DNA from: Nonomuraea dietziae
Lineage (GTDB): Bacteria; Actinomycetota; Actinomycetes; Streptosporangiales; Streptosporangiaceae
Assembly (NCBI RefSeq): GCF_014195505.1
Contig: NZ_JACIBV010000001.1
Span: 682,001 to 746,000, forward strand
Reading direction: 5' to 3'
Length of the DNA: 64,000 nt
Part shown: positions 34,269 to 42,768 of the stretch, piece after piece
Layout: each line of letters opens with the position of its first letter
Position numbering within the stretch: the stretch's first letter is position 1
Made by a program: the position numbers and the translations under genes
The notes under the pieces: model-generated
Databases searched by the model: none
What the model saw: the letters and a program-made list of their open reading frames with translations, nothing else
Told to the model about the DNA's origin: nothing

Positions 34269-34288
34269 TAGATGATGATGACAATCTA
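34269..34288. promoter_or_regulatory. Candidate TetR operator between SDR and TetR genes
   Basis: TAGAT-(10 nt)-ATCTA is an inverted repeat in an AT-rich island (34255-34320) otherwise unlike the region, with the second ATCT repeated as AATCTAATCT. Placed 45-50 bp from both start codons. Confidence 0.45.
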
Positions 34289-34339
34289 ATCTGGAGGATA
34301 GGATAGAAGTCAACCGACATCCAAAAGAAGGGGTGGCCG

Positions 34340-34900
34340 ATGGGCCGCGCGTCACGGGCACAGGCACAGGAGAACCGCAAGCGGATCGTGGAAACCGCCT
34401 CCCAACTCTTCCGAGAGCAGGGCACACACGTCAGCGTCGCTGACCTGATGAAGGCGGTCGGCCTGACCCACGGCGGCTTCTACAAGCAGTTCGCCTCCAA
34501 GGAGGCGCTCATCGACGAAGCCACCGCCCACGCGTTCGGCGAACTCACCCGACGCCATACGGCTGCGCTCGAACTGCACGCCGGACAACTCGACGCCGCC
34601 CAGCAGGCGCTGATCGACGCCTATCTGTCCGTCGAGCATCGCGACAATCCCGCAGACGGTTGCCCCGTCGCCGCGCTCGCCGGCGACATGGCGCGCGAAC
34701 CCAGCAACCATGAGGCCCACCGCGTCTATGCCAAGGGCGTCAGCGACTTCGCCGACCGGCTCGCCACCGAAGACCAGGACGGCATCACCCGGCTGTGCAC
34801 GATGCTCGGCGCACTCCTCCTGGCCCGCGCCACCAAGGACTCCCCCCTGTCGGAGGAGATCCTCACCGCAGCCCGCACGGCCCTCACCGCGACCACCTGA
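34340..34900 (+). CDS. TetR-family transcriptional regulator
   Basis: The protein has 186 residues. HTH: ENRKRIVETASQLFREQGTH and VADLMKAVGLTHGGFYKQFA, with SKEALIDEA. It belongs to the group in which GGFYKQFASK is followed by a DGCPVAALAGDMAR segment; that Cys is conserved in thiol-reactive YxaF/LmrA-like regulators and may react with electrophiles. It is divergent from the SDR-quinone reductase operon that it most likely represses. Confidence 0.92.
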   Translation: MGRASRAQAQENRKRIVETASQLFREQGTHVSVADLMKAVGLTHGGFYKQFASKEALIDEATAHAFGELTRRHTAALELHAGQLDAAQQALIDAYLSVEHRDNPADGCPVAALAGDMAREPSNHEAHRVYAKGVSDFADRLATEDQDGITRLCTMLGALLLARATKDSPLSEEILTAARTALTATT

Positions 34901-35182
34901 CGACGGCGGCCTTGGCCGCGGCCGGCTCGCCGGGCGTCACGGACCGTCGCGGCGCGCGCAGGACGCGCCGATAGCCGCGCCTGCCCTACCGCCACAATCC
35001 GTACGATCCTCCCCGAAGGCCTGCCCGTCACCCGGAGCGGCTCATGGCTAGCCTGAAAATCCTGACAGCCGAGAGCCGAGCCGACCCCTGCGGCTATGTC
35101 GAAGCCGTTGCCGAGCGGCGCGGGCGCGTGGCGCAGGCCTCGGCGATGCATCGCCGACCAGCGCGGCCGAGGCGAGCCGTAC

Positions 35183-36328
35183 TCACGCCTGTAGCAGTTG
35201 CCGCACCCGGGCGGCCTCGCGGGTGAGGTGGTCGCGCTCCGGCAGGCTGGTCGCCGCGCGGGCGGCCTCGGCGTACAGCTCGGCGGCCTGCTCAAGGCCA
35301 CCGGCGCGTTCGAGCAGGTAGGCCCGCACCGCGGCGTAACGGGGCAGGTCGGGGCTCACCTCGGCCAGTGCCGCCAGGCCTGCCTGTGGTCCGTCGGCCT
35401 CGCCGACCGCCACCGCGCGGTTGAGCCGTACGACCGGACTGCCGGTGAGGAGCAGCAACTCGTCATACCACTCCACGATCTGCAACCAGTCGGTCTCGGA
35501 GGTGCTCGGGGCGTCCGCGTGCAGGGCGGCGATCGCGGCCTGCGCCTGGTACTCGCCCAGCCGGTCGCGGGCCAGCGCCGCCTGCAGGATCGTCACTCCC
35601 TCGGCGATCAGACGAGTGTCCCAGCGCGATCGGTCCTGCTCGGCGAGCGGAATCAGGCGGCCTCCAGGGCCGGTGCGAGACGCGCGGCGCGCGTGGTGCA
35701 GCAGCATGAGCGCCAGCAGCCCCGCGACCTCGGGCTCGTCGGTCAGGGCGAAGAGCTGGCGGGTGAGGCGGATCGCCTCGGCCGCCAGGTCGACGTCCCC
35801 GCCATGCCCCTCGTTGAACACGAGGTAGAGCACGCGCAGCACGGTGGCCACGTCACCGGGCTGGTTGAACCTGACGGACGAGACGGTCCGCTTGGCCCTG
35901 CTGATGCGCTGGGCCATGGTCGCCTCCGGCACGAGGTAGGCCTGCGCGATCTGGCGCGTGGTCAGGCCGCCGACCGCGCGCAGCGTGAGCGCGACGGCCG
36001 AGGCCGGTGTCAGGGACGGGTGGGCGCACAGGAAGTACAGCTGGAGCGAGTCGTCCGCCATCTCGCCCTGGCCTGGCACGGGCTCGGCCTCGACGCGTAC
36101 CTCGCGGTGCCGTCGGGAGGTGTCGGCGCGGGCGGCGTCGAGGAACTTGCGCCAGGCCACGGTGACCAGCCAGCCCTTGGGGTCGCCCGGTGGGTCGTCC
36201 GGCCACACGCGTACGGCCTCGATCAGGGCGTCCTGCATGGCGTCCTCGGCCGCCGCGAAGTCGGCTCCTCGGCGGACGAGGATGCTGATCACCGTGGGGG
36301 TGAGGGTCCGCAGCAGGGACTCGTCCAC
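35183..36328 (-). CDS. ECF42-type RNA polymerase sigma factor (second copy)
   Basis: The protein has 381 residues from GTG 36328. Region 2: FAAAEDAMQDALIEAVRVWP and GWLVTVAWRKFLDAAR; region 4: GGLTTRQIAQAYLVPEATMA. The helical extension contains LQLYFLCAHPSL, LYLVFNEGHGGD and VVRLNRAVAVGEADGPQAGL. It begins 6 bp after the YCII gene stop, the same coupling as at 7218. It is clearly diverged from the first copy, so it probably answers a different signal. Confidence 0.93.
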   Translation of the reverse strand: MDESLLRTLTPTVISILVRRGADFAAAEDAMQDALIEAVRVWPDDPPGDPKGWLVTVAWRKFLDAARADTSRRHREVRVEAEPVPGQGEMADDSLQLYFLCAHPSLTPASAVALTLRAVGGLTTRQIAQAYLVPEATMAQRISRAKRTVSSVRFNQPGDVATVLRVLYLVFNEGHGGDVDLAAEAIRLTRQLFALTDEPEVAGLLALMLLHHARRASRTGPGGRLIPLAEQDRSRWDTRLIAEGVTILQAALARDRLGEYQAQAAIAALHADAPSTSETDWLQIVEWYDELLLLTGSPVVRLNRAVAVGEADGPQAGLAALAEVSPDLPRYAAVRAYLLERAGGLEQAAELYAEAARAATSLPERDHLTREAARVRQLLQA

Positions 36329-36334
36329 CGTTCG

Positions 36335-36742
36335 TCATTCCGTGATGGTCGGGGGCGCGTACAGGAACGGGCGCACCTCGAGCCACTCGTGGATCGGCTT
36401 GCCGCCCGCGCCCGGGGCCGCGGACAGCTCGGCGGCCAGCTCGAGCGCCCGCTCGTAGCTCTCGACGTCGATCACCATCCAGCCGGCGATCAGGTCCTTG
36501 GTCTCCGCGAACGGGCCGTCGGTGACCGGCGGACGCCCCTCGCCGTCGTAGCGGACGAACGTGCCCTCCGGGGAGAGCGCCTGGCTGTCGACGAACTCAC
36601 CGGTGCTCTCGAGCCGAGCGGCGAAGTCCTGCATGTACTGCACGTGGGCCGTGATCTCCTCCGGCGTCCACCGGTCCATCGGCACGTCGTTGACCGCTGC
36701 CGGCGCGCCCCGGTAGTGCTTGAGGAGCAGGTACTTGGCCAT
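36335..36742 (-). CDS. YCII/DGPF-domain protein, partner of the second ECF42 sigma
   Basis: The protein has 135 residues: MAKYLLLKHYRGAPAAVND, VTDGPFAETKDLIAGWMVID and IHEWLEVRPFL, the classic DGPF layout. First gene of the second ECF42 module, 6 bp from the sigma GTG. Probably a regulatory partner or target of the sigma factor. Confidence 0.93.
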   Translation of the reverse strand: MAKYLLLKHYRGAPAAVNDVPMDRWTPEEITAHVQYMQDFAARLESTGEFVDSQALSPEGTFVRYDGEGRPPVTDGPFAETKDLIAGWMVIDVESYERALELAAELSAAPGAGGKPIHEWLEVRPFLYAPPTITE

Positions 36743-36863
36743 CGTGTTCTCCCTTGTGCGGTACGGCCCATTGTGGCCGGTGTTCAGTGCGGGGACGGAG
36801 CCACGCGCGGATTCTCGACATCCGCTGCGACATTTTTTCGGCGGCTGTGTGCGCGGACCCCGC

Positions 36864-37361
36864 TCAGGCGCTTCGGCGTTCTTCGCGCTGCCGGACGAGC
36901 TCCTCGACGGCGCTCGGCAGGGTCGTCTCGAAGTCGATCAGTTTCGCCCACGTCGGGGTCACCACGATCCGCACCATGCCGTCGTAGAGGGAGCGCACCT
37001 CCGCCTCCCACCCGACCCGCTGCTCGGGCGTCATCTGGTAGCTGCCGTTCATCTGCAGGTACTCGTCCGGGATGCCGTCGACGACGTCCAGCTCGGCCCG
37101 GCCACGGACCAGCAGGATCTTGGGCGGGTGCACCTCGGTGTCGATCGTCAGGGCGACCATCGGGTTCTCGCGCAGAGCCGGGAGCTTCGGGGCATTCTTC
37201 GAGGTGCACATGACGATCTCCGAACCGTTCCAGGTGAACGCGATCGGGACGTTCCTGGGCGTGCCGTCCTTGGCCACGTACGCCAGCCGGGTCACGTCGC
37301 GTGCCAACAGCTCTCGGCTGATCGGCCGGTCCAGGATCTCGTTGATCTCGTTCGCTCGCAT
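36864..37361 (-). CDS. PPOX-class flavin/F420-dependent oxidoreductase
   Basis: The protein has 165 residues; ATG 37361 follows GGAGGG. Split barrel: VTRLAYVAKDGTPRNVPIAF, TWNGSEIVMCTSKNAPKL, ENPMVALTIDTE, then ILLVRGRAELD. The tail (VRIVVTPTWAKLIDFETTLP) matches the F420-dependent subgroup better than FMN oxidases; cofactor not certain. Same strand as the ECF42 module, 121 bp upstream of it. Confidence 0.88.
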   Translation of the reverse strand: MRANEINEILDRPISRELLARDVTRLAYVAKDGTPRNVPIAFTWNGSEIVMCTSKNAPKLPALRENPMVALTIDTEVHPPKILLVRGRAELDVVDGIPDEYLQMNGSYQMTPEQRVGWEAEVRSLYDGMVRIVVTPTWAKLIDFETTLPSAVEELVRQREERRSA

Positions 37362-37627
37362 GGCCGTCCCTCCAGGGTGGTTGTCGTGATCCGCCCCAGG
37401 GACGGAGCCGTCTGAGCATTCTCGACACCGCCGGCCTTCTTCTCGCAGCCACCGCCATGGCAGCCGTGGATGGCGGCGACTCCGCCCTCGACGGCTCACG
37501 CCACTGGCCGAGTGCTTGCTGCGCAAGCCCCACAGGTGAGGACGGCTGAGGCCGCCGGGGAACACAAGACTGCTCTTTTCTGACGTCTCCCTCTAGATTT
37601 CCCGGCACGGACACCGAGGAGGACGCG

Positions 37628-39031
37628 TTGACGGAGCTGTGGGCATTGGGCGCGTGGGATCTGTCGGAGCTGGTTCGCGGTAGAGAGGTGTCGTGCCGGC
37701 AGGTGATCGAGGCGCACCTACGGCGGATCGACGGTGTGAACCACCGCGTGAACGCGATCACGGTCACGCTGGGGGAGGAGTCGCTCGACGCGGCGGACGC
37801 GGCCGACAGGGCGCTCGCGCGGGGTGACGAGGTCGGCCCCCTGTGCGGCGTGCCGATGACGATCAAGGAGAACATCGACGTCGCGGGGTCGGCGACGACG
37901 ATGGGCATCGTCGCTCTGCGGGAGGCGATGGCGGCCGCCGACGCGCCTCCCGTCGCCGAGCTGCGCGCGGCGGGAGCGATCCCGATCGGCCGGACGAACA
38001 TGCCCGAGTTCGGCATGCGCTGGCACACCGACAACGCGCTGCGCGGCGCGACGGTCAACCCCTGGTCCGCCGAGCACACGCCGGGCGGGTCGAGCGGCGG
38101 AGAGGCGGCCGCGGTGGCGACGGGAATGTCTCCGCTGGGAATCGGGAACGACGGCGCGGGCTCGCTGCGCTGGCCCGCCCAGTGTTGCGGCGTCAGCGCG
38201 TTGAAGCCCTCGTTGGGCAGGGTGGCACAGGCCGGGGAGCGGGCGGCCGGGCCGACTCCCTTCGCCTTCCAGCTGCTCGGCGTCCAGGGCCCGATCGCCC
38301 GGCACGTCCGGGACCTGCGCCTGGCCTTCGGCCACATGTGCGGACGGCCTGGCGGGGACCCGTGGTACGCGCCGGTGCCCCTGTACGGCCCGCCCCTGCC
38401 GGCGCCGGTGCGGGTCTGCGTGGTGACCGATCCCGACGGAGCCGAGACGGACCCGGAGGTGGCCGGCGCGTTGAGGCGCGCGGCCGGAGCCCTGGCCGAC
38501 GCGGGCTACCTCGTCGAGGAGGGCCGGGCTCCGGCCCTCGCCCGCGCGAGTGAGATCTACACGCAGATCATGTCGAGCTACGGCCGGGTGCACCGGGAGC
38601 AGCCCCCTGTAGAGGCGGTCGCGTCCCCCGGGTTCGTGCACTTCTGGCAGGCGTACGAGCCGATCTGGACGCGAGCCGCAGGGGAGCAGGCGTTCGACCC
38701 GATGATGGAGCGGGCGTCCATCGCGCGCCTGTGGAGCGCGTGGATGAGCCGTACACCGCTGGTGCTCGCGCCGATTCGCACGCGTCCGGCCTTCCGGGTC
38801 GGATCGGATCTCGATCCCCGGTGGCTGGCCGACTGGCCGGACACGATGCGCCTGGCCGTGGTGGTCAACCTTCTCGGGCTGCCCGCGGTCGCCGTGCCTG
38901 TCGGGCCGGCCGGTGACCTGCCCCATGCCGTGCAGATCATCGGTCCGAGGTTCCGCGAGGATCTGTGCCTGGACGCCGCCGCGGTGGTGGAGGCGGCGAT
39001 CGGGGCGCTGACGCCGATCGACCCGCGCTGA
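37628..39031 (+). CDS. Amidase (amidase-signature family)
   Basis: The protein has 467 residues from TTG 37628, preceded by GAGGAGG. The Ser-Ser-Lys triad is complete and correctly spaced: Lys80 (TIKENID), cis-Ser155 (TPGGSSGGEAAA) and nucleophile Ser179 (GNDGAGSLRWPA, where GG is more usual than AG). It hydrolyses small amides in the cytoplasm. It lacks neighbours of the GatCAB complex and stands alone, so a catabolic or detoxifying amidase is likely. Confidence 0.93.
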   Translation: MTELWALGAWDLSELVRGREVSCRQVIEAHLRRIDGVNHRVNAITVTLGEESLDAADAADRALARGDEVGPLCGVPMTIKENIDVAGSATTMGIVALREAMAAADAPPVAELRAAGAIPIGRTNMPEFGMRWHTDNALRGATVNPWSAEHTPGGSSGGEAAAVATGMSPLGIGNDGAGSLRWPAQCCGVSALKPSLGRVAQAGERAAGPTPFAFQLLGVQGPIARHVRDLRLAFGHMCGRPGGDPWYAPVPLYGPPLPAPVRVCVVTDPDGAETDPEVAGALRRAAGALADAGYLVEEGRAPALARASEIYTQIMSSYGRVHREQPPVEAVASPGFVHFWQAYEPIWTRAAGEQAFDPMMERASIARLWSAWMSRTPLVLAPIRTRPAFRVGSDLDPRWLADWPDTMRLAVVVNLLGLPAVAVPVGPAGDLPHAVQIIGPRFREDLCLDAAAVVEAAIGALTPIDPR

Positions 39032-39153
39032 CCAGGGCGCCGACCGCAGACACCCGATGGGAGCCCCTTCACTCGGGTCCGCGCGATGCGCCCCGAAGTG
39101 CACGCACTCAGCGTCACTCCGGCCAGTGCCAAGTCACCCCCTTCAAGAGGCGT

Positions 39154-39467
39154 TCACCACGTCACCGGCAGGGTGTTCAAGCCGTACACGACACTGAAGA
39201 CCCGGAAGTCGACCTGCTCGTCCGCATCGGCCAGCGCGAGGCCGGGGAAGCGCCGCAGCAGGGCAGGGAAGGCGATGCGCATCTCCATCCACGCCAGCGG
39301 CGCCCCGAGACAGTGGTCCCCCGTGACCGAAGGCGACGTGGCCGGCGGCTCCCCGGGTGATATCGAGGGTGTCGGGATCGTCGATGAAGGCAGGGTCACG
39401 GTTGGCGGCGGGCAGCGAGCAGATCACGAGCGAGCCCGCGGGGATGGCACCGGCCGCGAAGTTGGCA
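39154..39467 (-). pseudogene. C-terminal fragment of a cytochrome P450
   Basis: The minus strand reads FAAGAIPAGSLVICSLPAAN, RDPAFIDDPDTLDITR and GHVAFGHG. After a one-base insertion in a G5 run near 39322, it continues as DHCLGAPLAWMEMRIAFPAL to the stop at 39154. The haem ligand Cys of HxCLGAPLA is preserved, but about three quarters of the P450 is missing. Its upstream break coincides with the end of the ECF41 gene. Confidence 0.8.
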
Positions 39468-40355
39468 TCACGGCTTCAGGCGGGTGAGGTTGAGCTGGGC
39501 CAGCCGCTCGGGGTCGGACAGGATGTCGATCGTGGCGATCTTGCTGTCGGAGACGGTGAAGCTCATGACGGAGATGAGCCGGTCGTCGATGGTGTTGACC
39601 AGGCCGGCGAGGCCGTTGACGAGGGCCGGGTGGGTGGCGGCGCTGGTGGCCATGCGCTGGAAGGTGGCGAGCTGTCCAGCCACGGCCGTGGCCCCGCGGA
39701 TGACCTTCATGCCGCTGGTGAGCATGCCGCCGTCGGCGCGCAGCACCACCTCGGGGTCGAGGATGGACACCAGCGCGTCGAAGTCGCCGCCGCGTGCGGC
39801 GGCCAGGAACGCATCCACTACCCGACGCTGAGTGGTCAGATCGGGGTCGGGGTTCGGGGCCGCGCCGCGGACGCGCTGGCGCGCGCGGCTGGCGAGCTTC
39901 TTGGCTGCCACGGGGGTGCGGTCCACGATGGGCGCGATCTGCTCGAACGGCATGCCGAACATGTCATGGAGCACGAACGCCAGCCGTTCGGCCGGGGTCA
40001 GCGACTCCAGGACTACCAGCAGCGCCAGGCCCACCGAGTCGGCCAGCAGCACTTCCTGTTCCGGGTCGGCGACATCCGCACGGCTGATCACCGGATCGGG
40101 CAGGCGCTCCTCCAGCGACTCCTCGCGCCGGGACTTGCGGGCGCGGAGCATGTCCAGGCACACCCGGCCGACCACGGTGGTCAGCCAGCCACCGAGATTG
40201 TCGATGTCACCCGAGTCCGAACGCGCCAGCCGCAGCCATGCCTCCTGGACCGCGTCCTCGGCCTCGCTCAGTGAGCCGAGCATGCGGTAGGCGACCGCCT
40301 TCAGATGGGGGCGGTGCCCCTGGAACTGGTCGGCCAGAAAGTCTTGCGGCGTCAC
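39468..40355 (-). CDS. ECF41-type (SigJ-like) sigma factor with SnoaL-like C-terminal domain
   Basis: The protein has 295 residues from GTG 40355. Region 2: HLKAVAYRMLGSLSEAEDAV, QEAWLRL; region 4: LVVLESLTPAERLAFVLHDM and FEQIAPIVDRTPVAAKKLAS. The C-terminal 110 residues form the NTF2/SnoaL domain that inhibits or tunes ECF41 sigmas (RRVVDAFLAAARGGDFDALV). ECF41 genes usually neighbour a CMD, oxidoreductase or epimerase gene; here a broken CMD gene is divergent from it at 40458. Confidence 0.92.
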   Translation of the reverse strand: MTPQDFLADQFQGHRPHLKAVAYRMLGSLSEAEDAVQEAWLRLARSDSGDIDNLGGWLTTVVGRVCLDMLRARKSRREESLEERLPDPVISRADVADPEQEVLLADSVGLALLVVLESLTPAERLAFVLHDMFGMPFEQIAPIVDRTPVAAKKLASRARQRVRGAAPNPDPDLTTQRRVVDAFLAAARGGDFDALVSILDPEVVLRADGGMLTSGMKVIRGATAVAGQLATFQRMATSAATHPALVNGLAGLVNTIDDRLISVMSFTVSDSKIATIDILSDPERLAQLNLTRLKP

Positions 40356-40457
40356 GGTTGTCTTCCTCTCATCTCTGCCACGTCAGAGAGCTGACGCATC
40401 AAACCAGTCAAAGGTGACCGCGAACGAAACCGGTCACCCTCTTTCGCGCCATCCGTC

Positions 40458-40830
40458 ACGCAGTCACGCCTGCCCAACCCCGCCCTGCTCGCCCCCGAGC
40501 TCAAGGACATCGGCGGCGCCCTGTACAAGGCGATAGGGAACGGCACGATCCCGCAAACCACCATCAGCCTGGTACAGCTGCGCGCTTGCCAGATCGCCGG
40601 CAGCACGTGGCTCACCGTCCTGCACACCGGCAACCTCCGCAAGGCGGGCGGGAGCGAGGAGAGCATCACCGTCGTGGTCTCCTGGCGGGACGCGCCCTAT
40701 TTCACCGCCGCCGAAAGGGTCGCGCTGGAGCTGGTCGCATTACTGACCCCGAACCCGTCCGGCGAGCACGTGAGGGCACGGCAACCGTACCCCGCCCTGA
40801 GCAGGCCAGATCAAGGCCGCCCCCACCCAG
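40458..40830 (+). pseudogene. Carboxymuconolactone decarboxylase (AhpD-like) remnant
   Basis: The open frame reads SRLPNPALLAPELKDIGGAL, YKAIGNGTIPQTTISLVQLR, STWLTVLHTGNLRKAGGSEE and SWRDAPYFTAAERVALELVA. It is in line with the N-terminal two-thirds of CMD-domain proteins. There is no start codon with a ribosome site, and after about 40800 the similarity is lost. The CxxC redox pair is absent (STWLTVLH). It is divergent from the ECF41 sigma gene, a known pairing, so it is the sigma factor's likely former target. Confidence 0.75.
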
Positions 40831-41063
40831 CGCCGGCCCCGGCCTGTCCAACACCGACATCCGCAAGGGGAAACGAATCATGCACGTTCGGATGCGCGGT
40901 GCCGGACGCGGACACGCGATCGGGACCCTCATCCAGGCCGTGCGGCACGACAGGAGCAAGGCATCGTTCCGGCGGTCACGCTGATGCCGGCCGCCAAACG
41001 CGACTCAAGAGCCGCGAACCAGGGCTCCATGATGCGGCCGGCTCGGGCTGGCCAGCCCGATGG

Positions 41064-41500
41064 CTACCTTCTCGGCTCGTAGCGCATCGCCACCGCCCCC
41101 GAGCCGAACTCCCGCCGGCTCACGAGCTTCAAGTCGACATGCTTCGACAGCCCCGCGAACAACGTCGGGCCGTGGCCCGCGAGCCTGGGCTGCACCACGA
41201 ACTCGTACTCATCGATCAAGCTTCACACCTCTCACGAACAGTCCCTTGCCCGATACCTGCTTGAGCTGCTGAACGGCCTTGCCCAGATCCCCGCGCACGA
41301 GTTCCGCGTTCCATCGACCCGCTCCAGGTGCTCGACACGACGTACTTCTTTGCCGCGTTGATCGTCTGGGCGAAGGGTTCCGTCCACTCAGGTCTCGCTC
41401 CCGTCGGCGCTGCGGCCGCCACGCTGCCTCCATCATTACGTAGGTCACCTGGCCGAAGAGGAGCGCATCGGCCTGGTTGAGGTTTCCGACGTGGTGACGA
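41064..41500 (-). pseudogene. RibD/DHFR-like protein with several frameshifts
   Basis: Pieces in all three frames assemble in order: VGNLNQADALLFGQVTYVMM, FAQTINAAKKYVVSSTW, GDLGKAVQQLKQVSGKGLFV, and IDEYEFVVQPRLAGHGPTLF to KLVSRREFGSGAVAMRYEPR. This is the stand-alone RibD_C family, a relative of 17960-18559. At least three frame changes make it non-functional. Confidence 0.75.
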
Positions 41501-41598
41501 TGCAGTCCGCGGGGACCGCACTCGCAGCACCCGTCCAAGGGGCGAGGCGTGGCCGCCCTGTTGCGCTCGGGCGACGATGTCGTGGAAGCGATCGTGCA

Positions 41599-41830
41599 TG
41601 GCAGGTTGCACACGGGTGCCCGAGGACGCTCTGCGTGCTGGTCGACGGGTCGATGGCGGCCCGGCACGGGACCACGGTGGCCCGGATGTGGCAGGCACGG
41701 CGGATCCGGCCGTGGAAGGTGGAGACCTTCAAGCTCTCCACAGACTCGAGCTTCGAGTCGAAGCTGCATGACGTGGCCGGCCTGTACGTGAACCCCCCGG
41801 CTGCCGCAGCGTTGTGCGCCAGGCCGGGGG
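41599..41830 (+). pseudogene. IS630-family transposase remnant
   Basis: The plus strand reads RTLCVLVDGSMAARHGTTVA, RMWQARRIRPWKVETFKLST, then SFESKLHDVAGLYVNPP. This is the N-terminal HTH-to-core junction of IS630 transposases (usual pattern VETFKLSTDP...DVVGLYLNPP). The DDE core is missing. Confidence 0.7.
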
Positions 41831-41906
41831 ACGCGGCCGCCGGGTGACGGGCCGAGCGGGTCAAGAGCTATCGCACTGTGTAGAAAGTGCCCTAATATCC
41901 GCTCTC

Positions 41907-42635
41907 GTGATCGTCAATGTCCTCACCGGATTGGCCCTGCTGGCCGGTCCTGCAGCGGCCGACCCCGTGATCGGCGCACCCGAGCTGACCCATAACGAGC
42001 TCTACAAGAAGGGCAGGCTGGCCAAGATCAAGTGCTCGCTGGACAAGGGCACCAGCAAGGCCTCGACCGAGAAGTACGTCAAGAACCTGGTCGGCTGCCT
42101 CAACAAGGCCTGGGGCCCGTTGATCCCCGAGTATGAGGACGTTGACGTCAAGTTCCTCAAGAACCCCAAGGGGACCTGCACCGGGATCGAGTTCAAGGAC
42201 TCCTTCATCGACCTGTGCTACGACGTCGACGTGCGTCTGGCCAACGACTGGATCAAGGCCAAGGACGACCTGGCCATCCAGATCCAGTTCGCCGGCGCCT
42301 TCGCGGGAGTGATCCAGGGCCAGACCGGGATCGGCCGCGCCTACTCGGCGCTGCCGAACAACGGCGACGAGAAGCTGCTCGACGAGCACCGCCGCCGCTT
42401 CGGCTACCAGCAGGACTGCCTGGCCGGGGCGACGATGAAGGCCCTGGGCCGCACGGCCAAGAACTGGAAGCCGCTGCTGCGCGCAGAGGCTCCCAATCCG
42501 GTCGACGAGGGCTACCGCAAGCACTGGCACTCGAAGGTGACCAAGAACGAGCTCCACTGGTTCACCCGGGGCTACCAGGCCGGCAGCCCCAAGGCGTGCA
42601 ACACCTGGAAGGCCGCCGAGTCCAAGGTCAGCTGA
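41907..42635 (+). CDS. Secreted neutral zinc-metallopeptidase homologue lacking the HExxH motif
   Basis: The protein has 242 residues from GTG 41907; the start is uncertain because no ribosome site is clear and the frame is open upstream to 41814. A hydrophobic segment (VIVNVLTGLALLAGPAAA) acts as a signal peptide. The body matches the YpfJ/Zn_peptidase family: ELTHNELYKKGRLAKIKCSL, CLNKAWGPLIPEYEDV, CTGIEFKDSFIDLCYDV and IQGQTGI. At the catalytic helix, where relatives have AHExGHHVQ, it reads AGAFAGVIQ, and the later LQADC is YQQDC. The zinc ligands are gone while the fold markers and Cys remain: a likely pseudoenzyme. Confidence 0.75.
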   Translation: MIVNVLTGLALLAGPAAADPVIGAPELTHNELYKKGRLAKIKCSLDKGTSKASTEKYVKNLVGCLNKAWGPLIPEYEDVDVKFLKNPKGTCTGIEFKDSFIDLCYDVDVRLANDWIKAKDDLAIQIQFAGAFAGVIQGQTGIGRAYSALPNNGDEKLLDEHRRRFGYQQDCLAGATMKALGRTAKNWKPLLRAEAPNPVDEGYRKHWHSKVTKNELHWFTRGYQAGSPKACNTWKAAESKVS

Positions 42636-42649
42636 TGCAGTCCGCCAGT

Positions 42650-42666
42650 GCCCGCTCGTAGCGGGC
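42650..42666 (+). terminator. Hairpin after the metallopeptidase-like gene
   Basis: GCCCGCT-CGT-AGCGGGC, a perfect 7-bp stem with a 3-nt loop, 14 bp after the stop codon. Confidence 0.6.
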
Positions 42667-42768
42667 CCGGCATCTGCCGAGCAGCTGGGGCTCGGCGATC
42701 CCTCCCAGGTCAGGAGGCATGGGGGAGAGGGGTCGAGACCCGCCAGGGTGACAGGCAGGGGCCCGTCA

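Noticed and set aside
34901..35182. Region after the TetR gene with a plus-strand frame MASLKILTAESRADPC
   Set aside because: No ribosome site, no family pattern and low-complexity continuation; treated as intergenic.
35198..37213. 671-codon plus-strand open frame
   Set aside because: Shadow of the ECF42, YCII and PPOX genes on the minus strand; no protein-like pattern.
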